Assembly (NCBI RefSeq): GCF_000236905.1
Contig: NC_016535.1
Location: 1 to 64,000 of the forward strand
Direction: 5' to 3'
Length of the DNA stretch: 64,000 bases
DNA from: Tetrapisispora phaffii CBS 4417
Taxonomy: Eukaryota; Ascomycota; Saccharomycetes; Saccharomycetales; Saccharomycetaceae
A model generated the notes under the pieces. It ran no database searches. It worked only from the letters and a program-made list of their open reading frames with translations, and was not told the origin of the DNA. Below, piece after piece: positions 31,006-39,779 of the stretch. Positions within the stretch are counted from its first letter, which is position 1; every line of letters begins with the position of its first letter. Made by a program: the position numbers and the translations under genes.

Positions 31006-33000
31006 TCACTTACGCAAAAGTACCTCTGCAACAATGAAAACCAGCAACGCAAATATCAGTCTAGTTAACATTCTAATATCCTTTTGCATGCGGCTGCAAG
31101 TGTCCCGGAGTTGGTTGACCTGCAACTCGATATTGCCCATGTATTCCATATCGAATACCGTTTTACTTTCAGAATTGACCACTGAAGACGCAGCATCAGA
31201 TTCAGTTCCCCCACAAGCCATTTCCAATGACATGAGTTGTGGCGACACAATGTTGTGGATATAGTCCACAATGAATCCCTTCATCTTCTCGAAATTTGCG
31301 CTCAATCCACTTTGACAACTGCTCTCCACAAGGCTCTTTATCCAGCTGCTTCCAATCCAATCAACCCAGAACGAGACTTTAAATCTACTCGTGGTGGATG
31401 CTTGTCCATCCCAGACAAAGATAAAACGTGTCATGGTATTGAAGCTCCCACCACTAGGGACGTCAGGTGTCGACACACAATTTACAACTTCGATGTAATC
31501 TTCATAATCTAAATGGATAATCGTTGTCTTGGCATAACACTTCGTTGAACTTGGGCCTACCGAGTAATTAAGTTTTTTCATATATTCATATTCCCTATAT
31601 TGATGACCTTCTTTGTCAGTTTTATCAAAACGAGGAATCTCAGAATACTCAAACGAATCACCACTGTAGGCAGCAAAATCTGTCCAAAAGTTAGTGATAT
31701 TGTCGTCAAATAATGCTTTAAATGCAAGTCCCGGAGCAACATCTATAGGGATATCAACCAATGCATGTTCGTTGCCTTCGGTTTCGAATGATTTAGTCTT
31801 TGTCTCACCAACATATGGTCCTTTGTATGTGTAGCCGGAATTTTTTTTAAACTTATTGATATTAATTGTAACATCACTCTCTTGTAACCTCGAGATGTCA
31901 CTATCAGGTGTCTTTTCATCAATGGAATTAATAGCTCTATCGATTATTAATGCATTACTTTCTGAGAAACTTTCTTTGGAGTCATTTTTCAATCTTAATT
32001 CTCTACTAGAATTTGAATTTATTTCGCCATCTTCTATTAACACTCGAGCCCAAACTTCCTTTAACAATGCAAAAGTTTCGTCACGGGAAGAAAACCCATT
32101 AAATTGTGTCTTCCCCATTGTAGTCTCGATAGAGATAGCATTTGGAAACAGACCTGCAGCTGATGTCTTCTCAACAAATATTATATCCTTAAACGGAATA
32201 ACTAGTTTGGAAACCCATCCTAGAATACTAGAATTGAAACACAAATAATTCTCTGAGATGTATAGTTTACCTTGATACAAGAATTCCCTACTCAAAGTAC
32301 AATGATATTCGTCCAATAGTCTATCTTTCAGTGGAGTTGTCTTAAACACTTCGTGAAACTCGATGTTCCTTGACTCAGATGCATACTTAAAATCCGTATC
32401 TTTATATTTATCATCGGAGTAAGTATGTTGCTTACTGGTGGACGATTTTAAAGGCTCCAAAGACTCTTGATCGTTGTCATCTACCTTCTTGCTCTCAGCA
32501 ACATCGGTATTAATTGATAAAGGTGTCTCTACTGCAGTAGCAATATCCTTGACTGACACATTTGATGTCTTACGAGAGACCGTGACACTCGTAGAATCAG
32601 CGGCCTGCATCGCACTATCGATACTGTTCGTTCTCTTGGAGTTCTTACGGACATTCCCAGAAGGTTGTCTCCTATGAGAAATAATCACTGGAGAAGTAGG
32701 TTTGCTTCCAGAGCCACCGTCCAGGTTCCCATACTTCCCATCGACATTCTCTTCCTTAATGTTTCCTAAACTATCAGCCGATTTCCCATACGAGAAAGGC
32801 GAAAACATCTGAATAAAAGAAGGTGAAGACACAGAGGGACTCTGTGGCTCCTTAACCTCGACATCGCCACTCACACTTGCAGCGCCCTCATCGTTTTGAC
32901 TATCATTATCAACCACATCATTCGTCGTTTGAGTCTCATCGACAACAGCATTAACGTCTACCAACTCACCTTCTCGATCACTTTTTAATCCTTCAGACAT
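31006..33000 (-). CDS. LAM6: ER-anchored sterol transfer protein at membrane contact sites (Lam5/Lam6)
   Basis: 664 residues, close to S. cerevisiae Lam6 (693) and Lam5 (674). A long disordered N-terminus (about 1-205) is followed by a GRAM domain (about 213-325, with YHCTLSREFLYQGKLYISEN and GWVSKLVIPFKDIIFVEK). A VASt/StART-like sterol-binding domain covers about 410-580 (HALVDIPIDVAPGLAFKALF, FWVDWIGSSWIKSLVE). A short coiled segment and a C-terminal membrane anchor (LIFALLVFIVAEVLL) complete it. The family moves ergosterol between ER, mitochondria and vacuole at contact sites. YLR072W and YFL042C are ohnologs; the neighbours RFU1 and RGR1 favour the LAM6 side. It converges with RFU1 (113 bases apart), where the GC-rich island ends. 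Confidence 0.9.
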   Translation of the reverse strand: MSEGLKSDREGELVDVNAVVDETQTTNDVVDNDSQNDEGAASVSGDVEVKEPQSPSVSSPSFIQMFSPFSYGKSADSLGNIKEENVDGKYGNLDGGSGSKPTSPVIISHRRQPSGNVRKNSKRTNSIDSAMQAADSTSVTVSRKTSNVSVKDIATAVETPLSINTDVAESKKVDDNDQESLEPLKSSTSKQHTYSDDKYKDTDFKYASESRNIEFHEVFKTTPLKDRLLDEYHCTLSREFLYQGKLYISENYLCFNSSILGWVSKLVIPFKDIIFVEKTSAAGLFPNAISIETTMGKTQFNGFSSRDETFALLKEVWARVLIEDGEINSNSSRELRLKNDSKESFSESNALIIDRAINSIDEKTPDSDISRLQESDVTININKFKKNSGYTYKGPYVGETKTKSFETEGNEHALVDIPIDVAPGLAFKALFDDNITNFWTDFAAYSGDSFEYSEIPRFDKTDKEGHQYREYEYMKKLNYSVGPSSTKCYAKTTIIHLDYEDYIEVVNCVSTPDVPSGGSFNTMTRFIFVWDGQASTTSRFKVSFWVDWIGSSWIKSLVESSCQSGLSANFEKMKGFIVDYIHNIVSPQLMSLEMACGGTESDAASSVVNSESKTVFDMEYMGNIELQVNQLRDTCSRMQKDIRMLTRLIFALLVFIVAEVLLRK

Positions 33001-33455
33001 ACCAACTAGCTAAAATAAAGTCCCAATAATCACCTGCGCTCTTAATTGCACCCTTCCAATCAACCAAAAACCATAAACTTCTTATGATTAACTCTTATTC
33101 CTGTTTTTATTAACCTTTTTTATAGAGCTGAACCTCTCAAAGTATGCAAACCAGCGCTTTACAGAATTTCGAAATTGCGAAGTTTCAAATTCCAAATTTA
33201 AAGCTAAATTGAAACTTGATAAAAGTAAAGAGTGTTGTTTTAAGAGAGCTAAAGTTCACTGATCTGCAACATAGAGTCATTCTGTGAGGACAGCAGACCA
33301 TATCAGAGGAGATTAGTGGTTTTTACCCTTTGTTTCTGTGTTTTTTATATTGATTGAGAACAGCAATCACGCCAAGAGGTGATTTCAGACTAGGTTTTTT
33401 CTTCTAGTTATATATATAAGAAGAGTAAGAGACATTGGTGAGTGTATATAATAAG
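33001..33455. other. Divergent promoter region LAM6-RGR1
   Basis: AT-rich, no gene. TATATATATAA lies at about 33410-33420, shortly before the RGR1 start. The frame of RGR1 is open 21 bases upstream of its ATG, but only to a TTG. Confidence 0.6.
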
Positions 33456-36449
33456 ATGCCAGACGTTGTTGAACATACAGCTCCTCCGTTGCCTCATGTG
33501 GAGATCAACCAGGCGCCATTGTCCATGGTTATCAGAAATTTGACGGTATTCACTATTAAAGAGCTATCGCAGTTTATTAAGACGAATGTCCATGTGAACA
33601 CTAACTCGCAGGAACCTTCCTCTGCCAGGAAGATCAACTTCTTGCAGTTAGTTATTTTTTTGAGAAACCAATTCTTGAAGTTGTACGTTCTGATTAAATG
33701 GTGTCGAACCATTAAGGGCAACAATTTTCATGTTCTGATCGATCTATTGAATTGGTTCAGAACAGCAAATATGACAGTGAACAACTGTATCTGGGCATTG
33801 AAGAATAATCTGATCACCATGACCAATGCAAAATTGCCCAATGCCGATCTAACCACTGCCTTGGAGGTTTTGAGTCTTGGTAGACCAAATCTACCAACGC
33901 ATAATTTCAAAATGAGTGGTGAAGATAGTTCGACTGTTTTGGAAAATGGTGCTTTGAAAATTCCCCCAAAGTTGATCCTGAGGAGACTTTACGATTTAAA
34001 TTTAAACATCTCCATTAAACTGTCAATGATGGATATCCCTCCACAAATGAAGAACTATCGAATCAAAGATGGTAGAGTATTTATAACTGTACTGGATGAG
34101 TTTGAAATTCAATTAGCTACCATTGATAGCCAACATCCTTTGTTTTTCGTTGATTTGACTCTACTATTAAATAATCAATATTTGCATTTGAACAAACCAA
34201 GATTCGAAAAGGTTATCAACGACCTTCTGCATAAGACTGAAGAGCCATTATACGAACTGTACATTTTCTTACATAAATATGTGGTCACATTAAAATTGTA
34301 TTTAATTCACATAGAGTTAACTAGCTTGGAGAGTAATGGTAAGTTTTTTGGTGGTAACTTGGTACATAGATATGATGCTAAAAAGAGTGTCATTACAGTT
34401 CGTTATTGGTTGAATGCTAGAATGGGTAATAAAGGAAAAATAACGATCGGTATAGACAAAGAATCTAACAATCTGGTATTGCGTTGGAATAATGAAATAG
34501 CAAGAGGCATCAACGCATTGCCTGTAGTATACACGAATATTTTGTCGAATATCGAAAACATCCTCGATGAAGTGATGTTTAATCATTCACATCTCATTAG
34601 AGCTGAATTATTATCAAATGGAATATTTCAAGAAGATGAAGAGAACTCGGATGTGTTGTTGTTCCAAATACCAACCACTTGCATATCTGTCGCTCCAGTA
34701 CAATTGAAAATCGACCTGATCAGCGGTATCTTTTATTTCAAAAATTCAACCACTTTATTACAATCTTATGCTCAGCAAATAAACAAATCTGACTCCATTA
34801 AAGAACTAACTTTAGTTCTTCAAAGATTAAGATTGGATAAAATAACATATATACTTCAGAACATGTTTGAAAAAACTGGCTGGGTTTGCAGTAAAGTTGT
34901 GGAATTAGAAAAACCAATCAAATCTCATGTTAATACCAATCGTTCTAAAGATAATTCTTTTAATCTGCTACAAAAAGATATATTCATATCTTTACCAAAT
35001 TGGCCTACTCATTGGTATTTGATTATTACTGTAGTGTCATCTAAGACTTCATGTATTATTGAGAAAAGAATTAGTAAAATATTAGCGGTAAAAGGTAAAT
35101 GGGAATTAAAATATCTCGAAGATTCAAGTGTAACGGCAAATTTAGAGACGATAACTTATCAGAAAATTATGAATTTACAAAGAACCATATTACATAAGAT
35201 AATTAACCACATGCTGATTGATTCTTTGAACCAATTGAAGATAAAGAATAAGATTTGTTCATCATCTGCAATATCAAGCCAGCTGCCAAAATATGTTGTT
35301 GACGATCAAAGTATCAAGGAAGGTTCTATATTTCAAAGCACTTCTCAGAAACAGAACTCTTTGGGCTATATATCAGTGATTGCTTTAGAATTGACATCAT
35401 TCTTAGATAATTCGGATACAGCTGGTCAAATATTCGAAAGCTCATTACTCTTAAAGATAGATTACGGAAAATCTCAAATCAAATTATTTGGTAAATTTGT
35501 GATCGATACCATGATGACCAAATTTGAACCTGAGAATTTAAACATCAATTTCATTAAGGATGATCCAAAGGCTTTCTATTTAGACGCAACTTTTATGAAC
35601 ATGAACAATATAGTTCAATATTTGAGTAAATTCAAGAACAATTTAATGCAGTTAGTTAGTTTAACCGATGTTGTTGAACGTTTGCGTAAAAATTTCGAAT
35701 CAGAGCACTTCAAAATTCTAAACTTACAACCAAATGAAGTTGCCTTCAAATATTTCGAGAAATCGACAAATGAACCAGATTGTACGATTAAAATCATTTC
35801 CAATGACGAGGTAATAGAAAACTTACAAGTTCAATTATCACCTTCAAGTCCCCAATATATAATACAGAAGTTTTTGGACGACAGCCACATGCATTTCCAT
35901 TTTATATTTAACTACTTACAGTTTACATCATCCTTATTCACATCGCTAGATTTGATTCAAAACGAAAAGAAGTCTGGCTTGTACCAAAACTTCACTAAGG
36001 TGACAGTGGGTCTCCATAATTTGAATGAGTACCAACTGATGTATCACAACCCTGAAGCCGGTACCAAAATATCAATCACAATAGAGCTTAAGATCGTATC
36101 CCATAATGGCCAAAAGAAGATCCAATACTATGTTCACTTCTCCGAGGACAACATATCTACCAAATCGTTGGCGTATCCGCTCGTGCACAAGATTCGTCAA
36201 CAAGTATTCATTCTAGATAAGGAATCAAAGGATACCACACTACATAAAAACACAGTTAGACTAGTGAACGGTATTGCATGCGACGCCACTTCCATCGAAG
36301 CAGTTCTCTTGGAGATACATGGCATATTGAAGAAGGATAGCAACATTAGCGACTCAGGAACCAACATTACTGCTGCAAACCTGGATCTTGGGGCCACTGA
36401 GAACGCCGATACTCTCAAGATCCAAAACCAAAATACAATTACAGTGTAG
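33456..36449 (+). CDS. RGR1: Mediator complex tail/backbone subunit Med14 (Rgr1)
   Basis: 997 residues from the ATG at 33456 (S. cerevisiae Rgr1: 1082). The N-terminus PHVEINQAPLSMVIRNLTVF, TIKELSQFIKTN and FLRNQFLKLYVLIKWCRTIK is the conserved Med14 start, which joins the Mediator middle and tail modules. RRLYDLNLNISIKLSMMDIP and YRIKDGRVFITV also fit the family. The C-terminal half is less conserved. Med14 is the essential backbone of Mediator, linking activators to RNA polymerase II. Order with LAM6 (YLR072W-YLR071C) supports it. Confidence 0.9.
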   Translation: MPDVVEHTAPPLPHVEINQAPLSMVIRNLTVFTIKELSQFIKTNVHVNTNSQEPSSARKINFLQLVIFLRNQFLKLYVLIKWCRTIKGNNFHVLIDLLNWFRTANMTVNNCIWALKNNLITMTNAKLPNADLTTALEVLSLGRPNLPTHNFKMSGEDSSTVLENGALKIPPKLILRRLYDLNLNISIKLSMMDIPPQMKNYRIKDGRVFITVLDEFEIQLATIDSQHPLFFVDLTLLLNNQYLHLNKPRFEKVINDLLHKTEEPLYELYIFLHKYVVTLKLYLIHIELTSLESNGKFFGGNLVHRYDAKKSVITVRYWLNARMGNKGKITIGIDKESNNLVLRWNNEIARGINALPVVYTNILSNIENILDEVMFNHSHLIRAELLSNGIFQEDEENSDVLLFQIPTTCISVAPVQLKIDLISGIFYFKNSTTLLQSYAQQINKSDSIKELTLVLQRLRLDKITYILQNMFEKTGWVCSKVVELEKPIKSHVNTNRSKDNSFNLLQKDIFISLPNWPTHWYLIITVVSSKTSCIIEKRISKILAVKGKWELKYLEDSSVTANLETITYQKIMNLQRTILHKIINHMLIDSLNQLKIKNKICSSSAISSQLPKYVVDDQSIKEGSIFQSTSQKQNSLGYISVIALELTSFLDNSDTAGQIFESSLLLKIDYGKSQIKLFGKFVIDTMMTKFEPENLNINFIKDDPKAFYLDATFMNMNNIVQYLSKFKNNLMQLVSLTDVVERLRKNFESEHFKILNLQPNEVAFKYFEKSTNEPDCTIKIISNDEVIENLQVQLSPSSPQYIIQKFLDDSHMHFHFIFNYLQFTSSLFTSLDLIQNEKKSGLYQNFTKVTVGLHNLNEYQLMYHNPEAGTKISITIELKIVSHNGQKKIQYYVHFSEDNISTKSLAYPLVHKIRQQVFILDKESKDTTLHKNTVRLVNGIACDATSIEAVLLEIHGILKKDSNISDSGTNITAANLDLGATENADTLKIQNQNTITV

Positions 36450-36891
36450 CTCAACCCTATGTAAAAGCAATCAATAAACTATTCTATATAAATTTTAGAT
36501 GCTTATAATAGACACCCAAAAAATAATCTGAACTCACCGTGTCAGCAGGAAGCCTTTTGGCTAAAGCTTTATCAGAAAAACCTCATATACATGTACCAAC
36601 GCAACACATATAGCTAGTATACCTCTTATATTCCCTTCATCGCCTTCCAAGCTACCAATGTTTTAAGAAACGTTGACCGTTTTATTATTACCAGAACCTT
36701 ATCGACACCTTTTTTTGAACTTCAGCGAACCATCTTCAATTTGGAACTTCTTTACAGAGGAACAAACACATTAATTATAAAAGCGTAGGTAGTTTTAAGA
36801 GGTTGCTGTGAAGTTTTATCGAGGCTCAAGAGTATGAGATCAAGAGTCAACAGAGTCTCTATACTTTTAAGCTGTTTTTTTTGGGTGTAAA
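36450..36891. other. Promoter region of the multicopper oxidase gene
   Basis: No gene seen. ATTATAAAAG at about 36775-36784 is a likely TATA element roughly 110 bases before the start. Confidence 0.55.
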
Positions 36892-38742
36892 ATGAATCTA
36901 TTGTGGCTAATTCTGGCTGTAAAACTGGAATTTAGTTTGGCCAAGACACATCAATTTAATTTTACTGCTGGATGGGTTAATGCCAATCCAGATGGTGTCA
37001 CTGAGAGGCAGATGATTGGATTTAATGGTGTGTGGCCTATACCTGATATACATGTCAATAAGGGTGACCGTGTTGAGCTTTATTTGACAAATAAATTGGG
37101 GGAAGGTATTGGGACGAGTTTGCATTTCCATGGATTGTTTATGAACAGTAGTTATGGAAACGCAAACCAAGCAGATGGTCCTGAGATGGTCACTCAATGT
37201 CCTATCATGAATGGAGATATGTATCTTTACAATTTCACCGTTCCAAATCAAGCCGGTACTTATTGGTACCATGCACATTCTGGTAGTCAATACGGTGACG
37301 GTATGAGGGCTGCGTTTATAATCCATGACGAAGATGAACCTTTTGAGTACGATGACGAGATGGTGATCAGTTTGGCTGATTTATACGTTGATCATTCATA
37401 TGACTTGACAAGGAAATTCCTTTCCAGATTTAATCCCACAGGTGCAGAACCTATTCCAAGTAATATTTTGTTTAATAATACCATGAATGCCACATTAAAT
37501 TTTGAGCCAGAAAAGACTTATTTACTTAGATTTATCAACATGGGGTTATTTGTCTCACAATTTATTGCTATTGAGGACCATGAAATGACAATTGTGGAGA
37601 TTGACGGTGTCTTTATCAAACCAAATTCAACGGATTTACTTTCGATAGCTTCAGGTCAACGTATCTCTGTTTTAGTAAAAGCAAAGAAAGAAGATCCAGG
37701 AAGGAATTTTGCTATAATGCAAATGATGGATGTTAATATGTTAGATGTTGTACCAGAGGATTTGGTTCTTAACAGAACTAATTATATATCTTACAATGAG
37801 GATTACTCAAAACCTAAAGCCTTTACTGTTCCAGATTTTAAATCAGCCACTAATGACTTTTACTTGAGACCGATCGACGAAATAGAACTGTTGGATAAAT
37901 ACGATGTGCAGATACAGTTTGACGTCAGAATGGATAATCTAGGAGACGGTGTGAATTATGCATTTTTTAATAACATTTCCTATACTAGTCCAAAAATTCC
38001 AACATTAACAACATTATTAACTTCTGGTGAACTCGGTTCGAACCCTCTTATCTATGGTGACAATATAAATGCACATGTGTTGAAAGGTGGGGAAATTATT
38101 GAAGTAGTTCTGAATAACTATGATCCAGGTAGACATCCATTCCATTTACATGGTCATAATTTCCAAATTGTTCAAAAATCTGGTGCTTATCGTGAAGACA
38201 AAGATTATCCCCCAGAGGAACAAGATTCAATTACTATCCCATATAATGAGAGCTTCCCATTAATGCCAATGCCAGATTATCCTATGATTAGAGACACAGT
38301 TGTTCTGGAGCCAAATGGGCATGTTGTCATTAGATTCAGAGCTGATAATCCTGGTGTCTGGCTGTTCCATTGCCATGTTAACTGGCATGTCGAACAAGGT
38401 TTGGCTGCAGTTTTCATTGAAGATCCTCTTGTTCTACAAGAAAGGGAACAATTGTCAGATAATTACCGCCAAATATGTTCCCATGGGGGCTTCATTAACG
38501 AAGGTAATGCAGCAGGTCATTCAGATGATTGGTTTAATATGGATGATTTGCCAAGACAAAAGAATTCACTACCTGATGGTTTCCAGCTGAAAGGTTACAT
38601 TGCATTTTTTATTTCAACGGTTATTGGTTTATTTGGTCTTTATACCATAACCCAGTATGGATTGCAAGATTCCATTCCTAATGACCAAGAAGTTTATTCA
38701 AGATTAAAATCAATCCTAGAAGAAAATAATCTCAATGAATAA
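36892..38742 (+). CDS. FET5: Membrane-bound multicopper ferroxidase (Fet5/Fet3 family)
   Basis: 616 residues (S. cerevisiae Fet5 622, Fet3 636): signal peptide (about 1-18), three cupredoxin domains, one C-terminal membrane span (YIAFFISTVIGLFGLYTI) and a short tail. All four copper-ligand blocks are intact: HFHGLF (~78), WYHAHSGSQ (~125), HPFHLHGH (~413) and HCHVNWHVEQGL (~492). Many N-glycosylation sites are present. The family oxidises Fe(II) for uptake through a partner permease: Fet3 with Ftr1 at the plasma membrane, Fet5 with Fth1 at the vacuole. I choose FET5 because FET5 (YFL041W) neighbours LAM5 (YFL042C) in S. cerevisiae and LAM6/RGR1 precede it here. Sequence alone does not separate the two. 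Confidence 0.85.
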   Translation: MNLLWLILAVKLEFSLAKTHQFNFTAGWVNANPDGVTERQMIGFNGVWPIPDIHVNKGDRVELYLTNKLGEGIGTSLHFHGLFMNSSYGNANQADGPEMVTQCPIMNGDMYLYNFTVPNQAGTYWYHAHSGSQYGDGMRAAFIIHDEDEPFEYDDEMVISLADLYVDHSYDLTRKFLSRFNPTGAEPIPSNILFNNTMNATLNFEPEKTYLLRFINMGLFVSQFIAIEDHEMTIVEIDGVFIKPNSTDLLSIASGQRISVLVKAKKEDPGRNFAIMQMMDVNMLDVVPEDLVLNRTNYISYNEDYSKPKAFTVPDFKSATNDFYLRPIDEIELLDKYDVQIQFDVRMDNLGDGVNYAFFNNISYTSPKIPTLTTLLTSGELGSNPLIYGDNINAHVLKGGEIIEVVLNNYDPGRHPFHLHGHNFQIVQKSGAYREDKDYPPEEQDSITIPYNESFPLMPMPDYPMIRDTVVLEPNGHVVIRFRADNPGVWLFHCHVNWHVEQGLAAVFIEDPLVLQEREQLSDNYRQICSHGGFINEGNAAGHSDDWFNMDDLPRQKNSLPDGFQLKGYIAFFISTVIGLFGLYTITQYGLQDSIPNDQEVYSRLKSILEENNLNE

Positions 38743-38939
38743 TTATATATTCCCATTTGCAAACACAGTTATGCCTGTTCTAAATTATCACCTCTAGTTT
38801 AACTTTGCCAATATTCAATAGAAAATATAAATACATCGATTGAAGACCTAAATTATAAAAAAAAATTTAAATACTTGATAAAACTGAAATGATAATGCAT
38901 ATATAGAGAAGATTATAACTGGAATTATGAAACCCATTT

Positions 38940-39398
38940 CTATCCAGTGTATGTGTCGTCTGTCTTAATCTTGTTTAAGAGATCTTCTATCTTTGGTCCC
39001 ATTTTTGGTTGACCGCTTCTCGTCATTTGAGTGAGCCTCTCTCTCCTTCTCTCACGGTCCTTTAACTTCAACTGGATGGTTTTAGTTCTTTCTTCTTGAG
39101 TCTGTTGTCTTTGCAATGTTCTCTGCTTCTCTTTCCATTTTTTCTCTTGCTTCATGGCTTTCCTCTCCAGAGCCCTTCTCCTATTCTCCTGTTCACGTTC
39201 TTCTTTCCGTTTCTTATAATCATACTTCTCATTCCCTTCAGAAGGTGCCTTCTCAGGAACAGCATACCCTTCCTCCTTCAAAGCCTTCAAATATTCTTTC
39301 TTAAGTCTGGCTTTTTTCGTCAGATTCTTTTGAATCTCCTTGACCTTGTATTCCCTTGTGAACTTCTTCTTGTTGTATTGTTGCTTGGAAGTCACCAT
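38940..39398 (-). CDS. FYV7: rRNA-processing protein Fyv7
   Basis: 152 residues from the ATG at 39398; the frame continues 20 codons upstream only to a GTG. It is extremely rich in Lys, Arg and Glu (REYKVKEIQKNLTKKARLKK, KRKEEREQENRRRALERKAM), predicted to be one long charged helix, with a conserved C-terminus GQPKMGPKIEDLLNKIK. S. cerevisiae Fyv7 has 151 residues and works in 20S/18S pre-rRNA processing in the small-subunit processome. It is divergent from PET309, as expected for YLR068W/YLR067C. An RRPE-like element lies upstream. Confidence 0.85.
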   Translation of the reverse strand: MVTSKQQYNKKKFTREYKVKEIQKNLTKKARLKKEYLKALKEEGYAVPEKAPSEGNEKYDYKKRKEEREQENRRRALERKAMKQEKKWKEKQRTLQRQQTQEERTKTIQLKLKDRERRRERLTQMTRSGQPKMGPKIEDLLNKIKTDDTYTG

Positions 39399-39552
39399 TT
39401 TGTCTCGATGTTTTGCTTTAAAACACTTATATCTGCTTGCACTCAAAAACACACCCACAAATGTAAAGCTTGGAGTGTTAAAGAAACCTCTAACTTACTC
39501 TTTTATCATATCTGTATCTTTTATTCTTAAACAAAAATCGATGACTTTGATT

Positions 39553-39563
39553 GAAATTTTTCA
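39553..39563 (-). promoter_or_regulatory. RRPE-like element upstream of FYV7
   Basis: The minus strand reads TGAAAAATTTC, close to the ribosomal RNA processing element TGAAAAATTTT used by ribosome-biogenesis genes, about 155 bases upstream of the FYV7 start in the 381-bp region shared with PET309. Confidence 0.5.
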
Positions 39564-39779
39564 CATTTTCACATTTCGAAGTCTTATTGAAAAGTTGAAA
39601 CCTGACAACACTATTAAATAAAAGAGATTGAAAAGTTATAAATTAATGTTGAAGACTGAGGATAGTTCATTAAGGTTTATTGGTCAATTGGTCATTAAAA
39701 TTACAATTATAAAAGGTTGAAATATCGACTCTAAAGTTTTTATTTTTGAAAGAAGAGAGTTGTAAAGAGGGAGGGCCAG

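Noticed and set aside
36892..38742. Calling the multicopper oxidase FET3
   Set aside because: Copper motifs are shared by both; gene order beside the LAM5/LAM6 locus favours FET5, though not conclusively.
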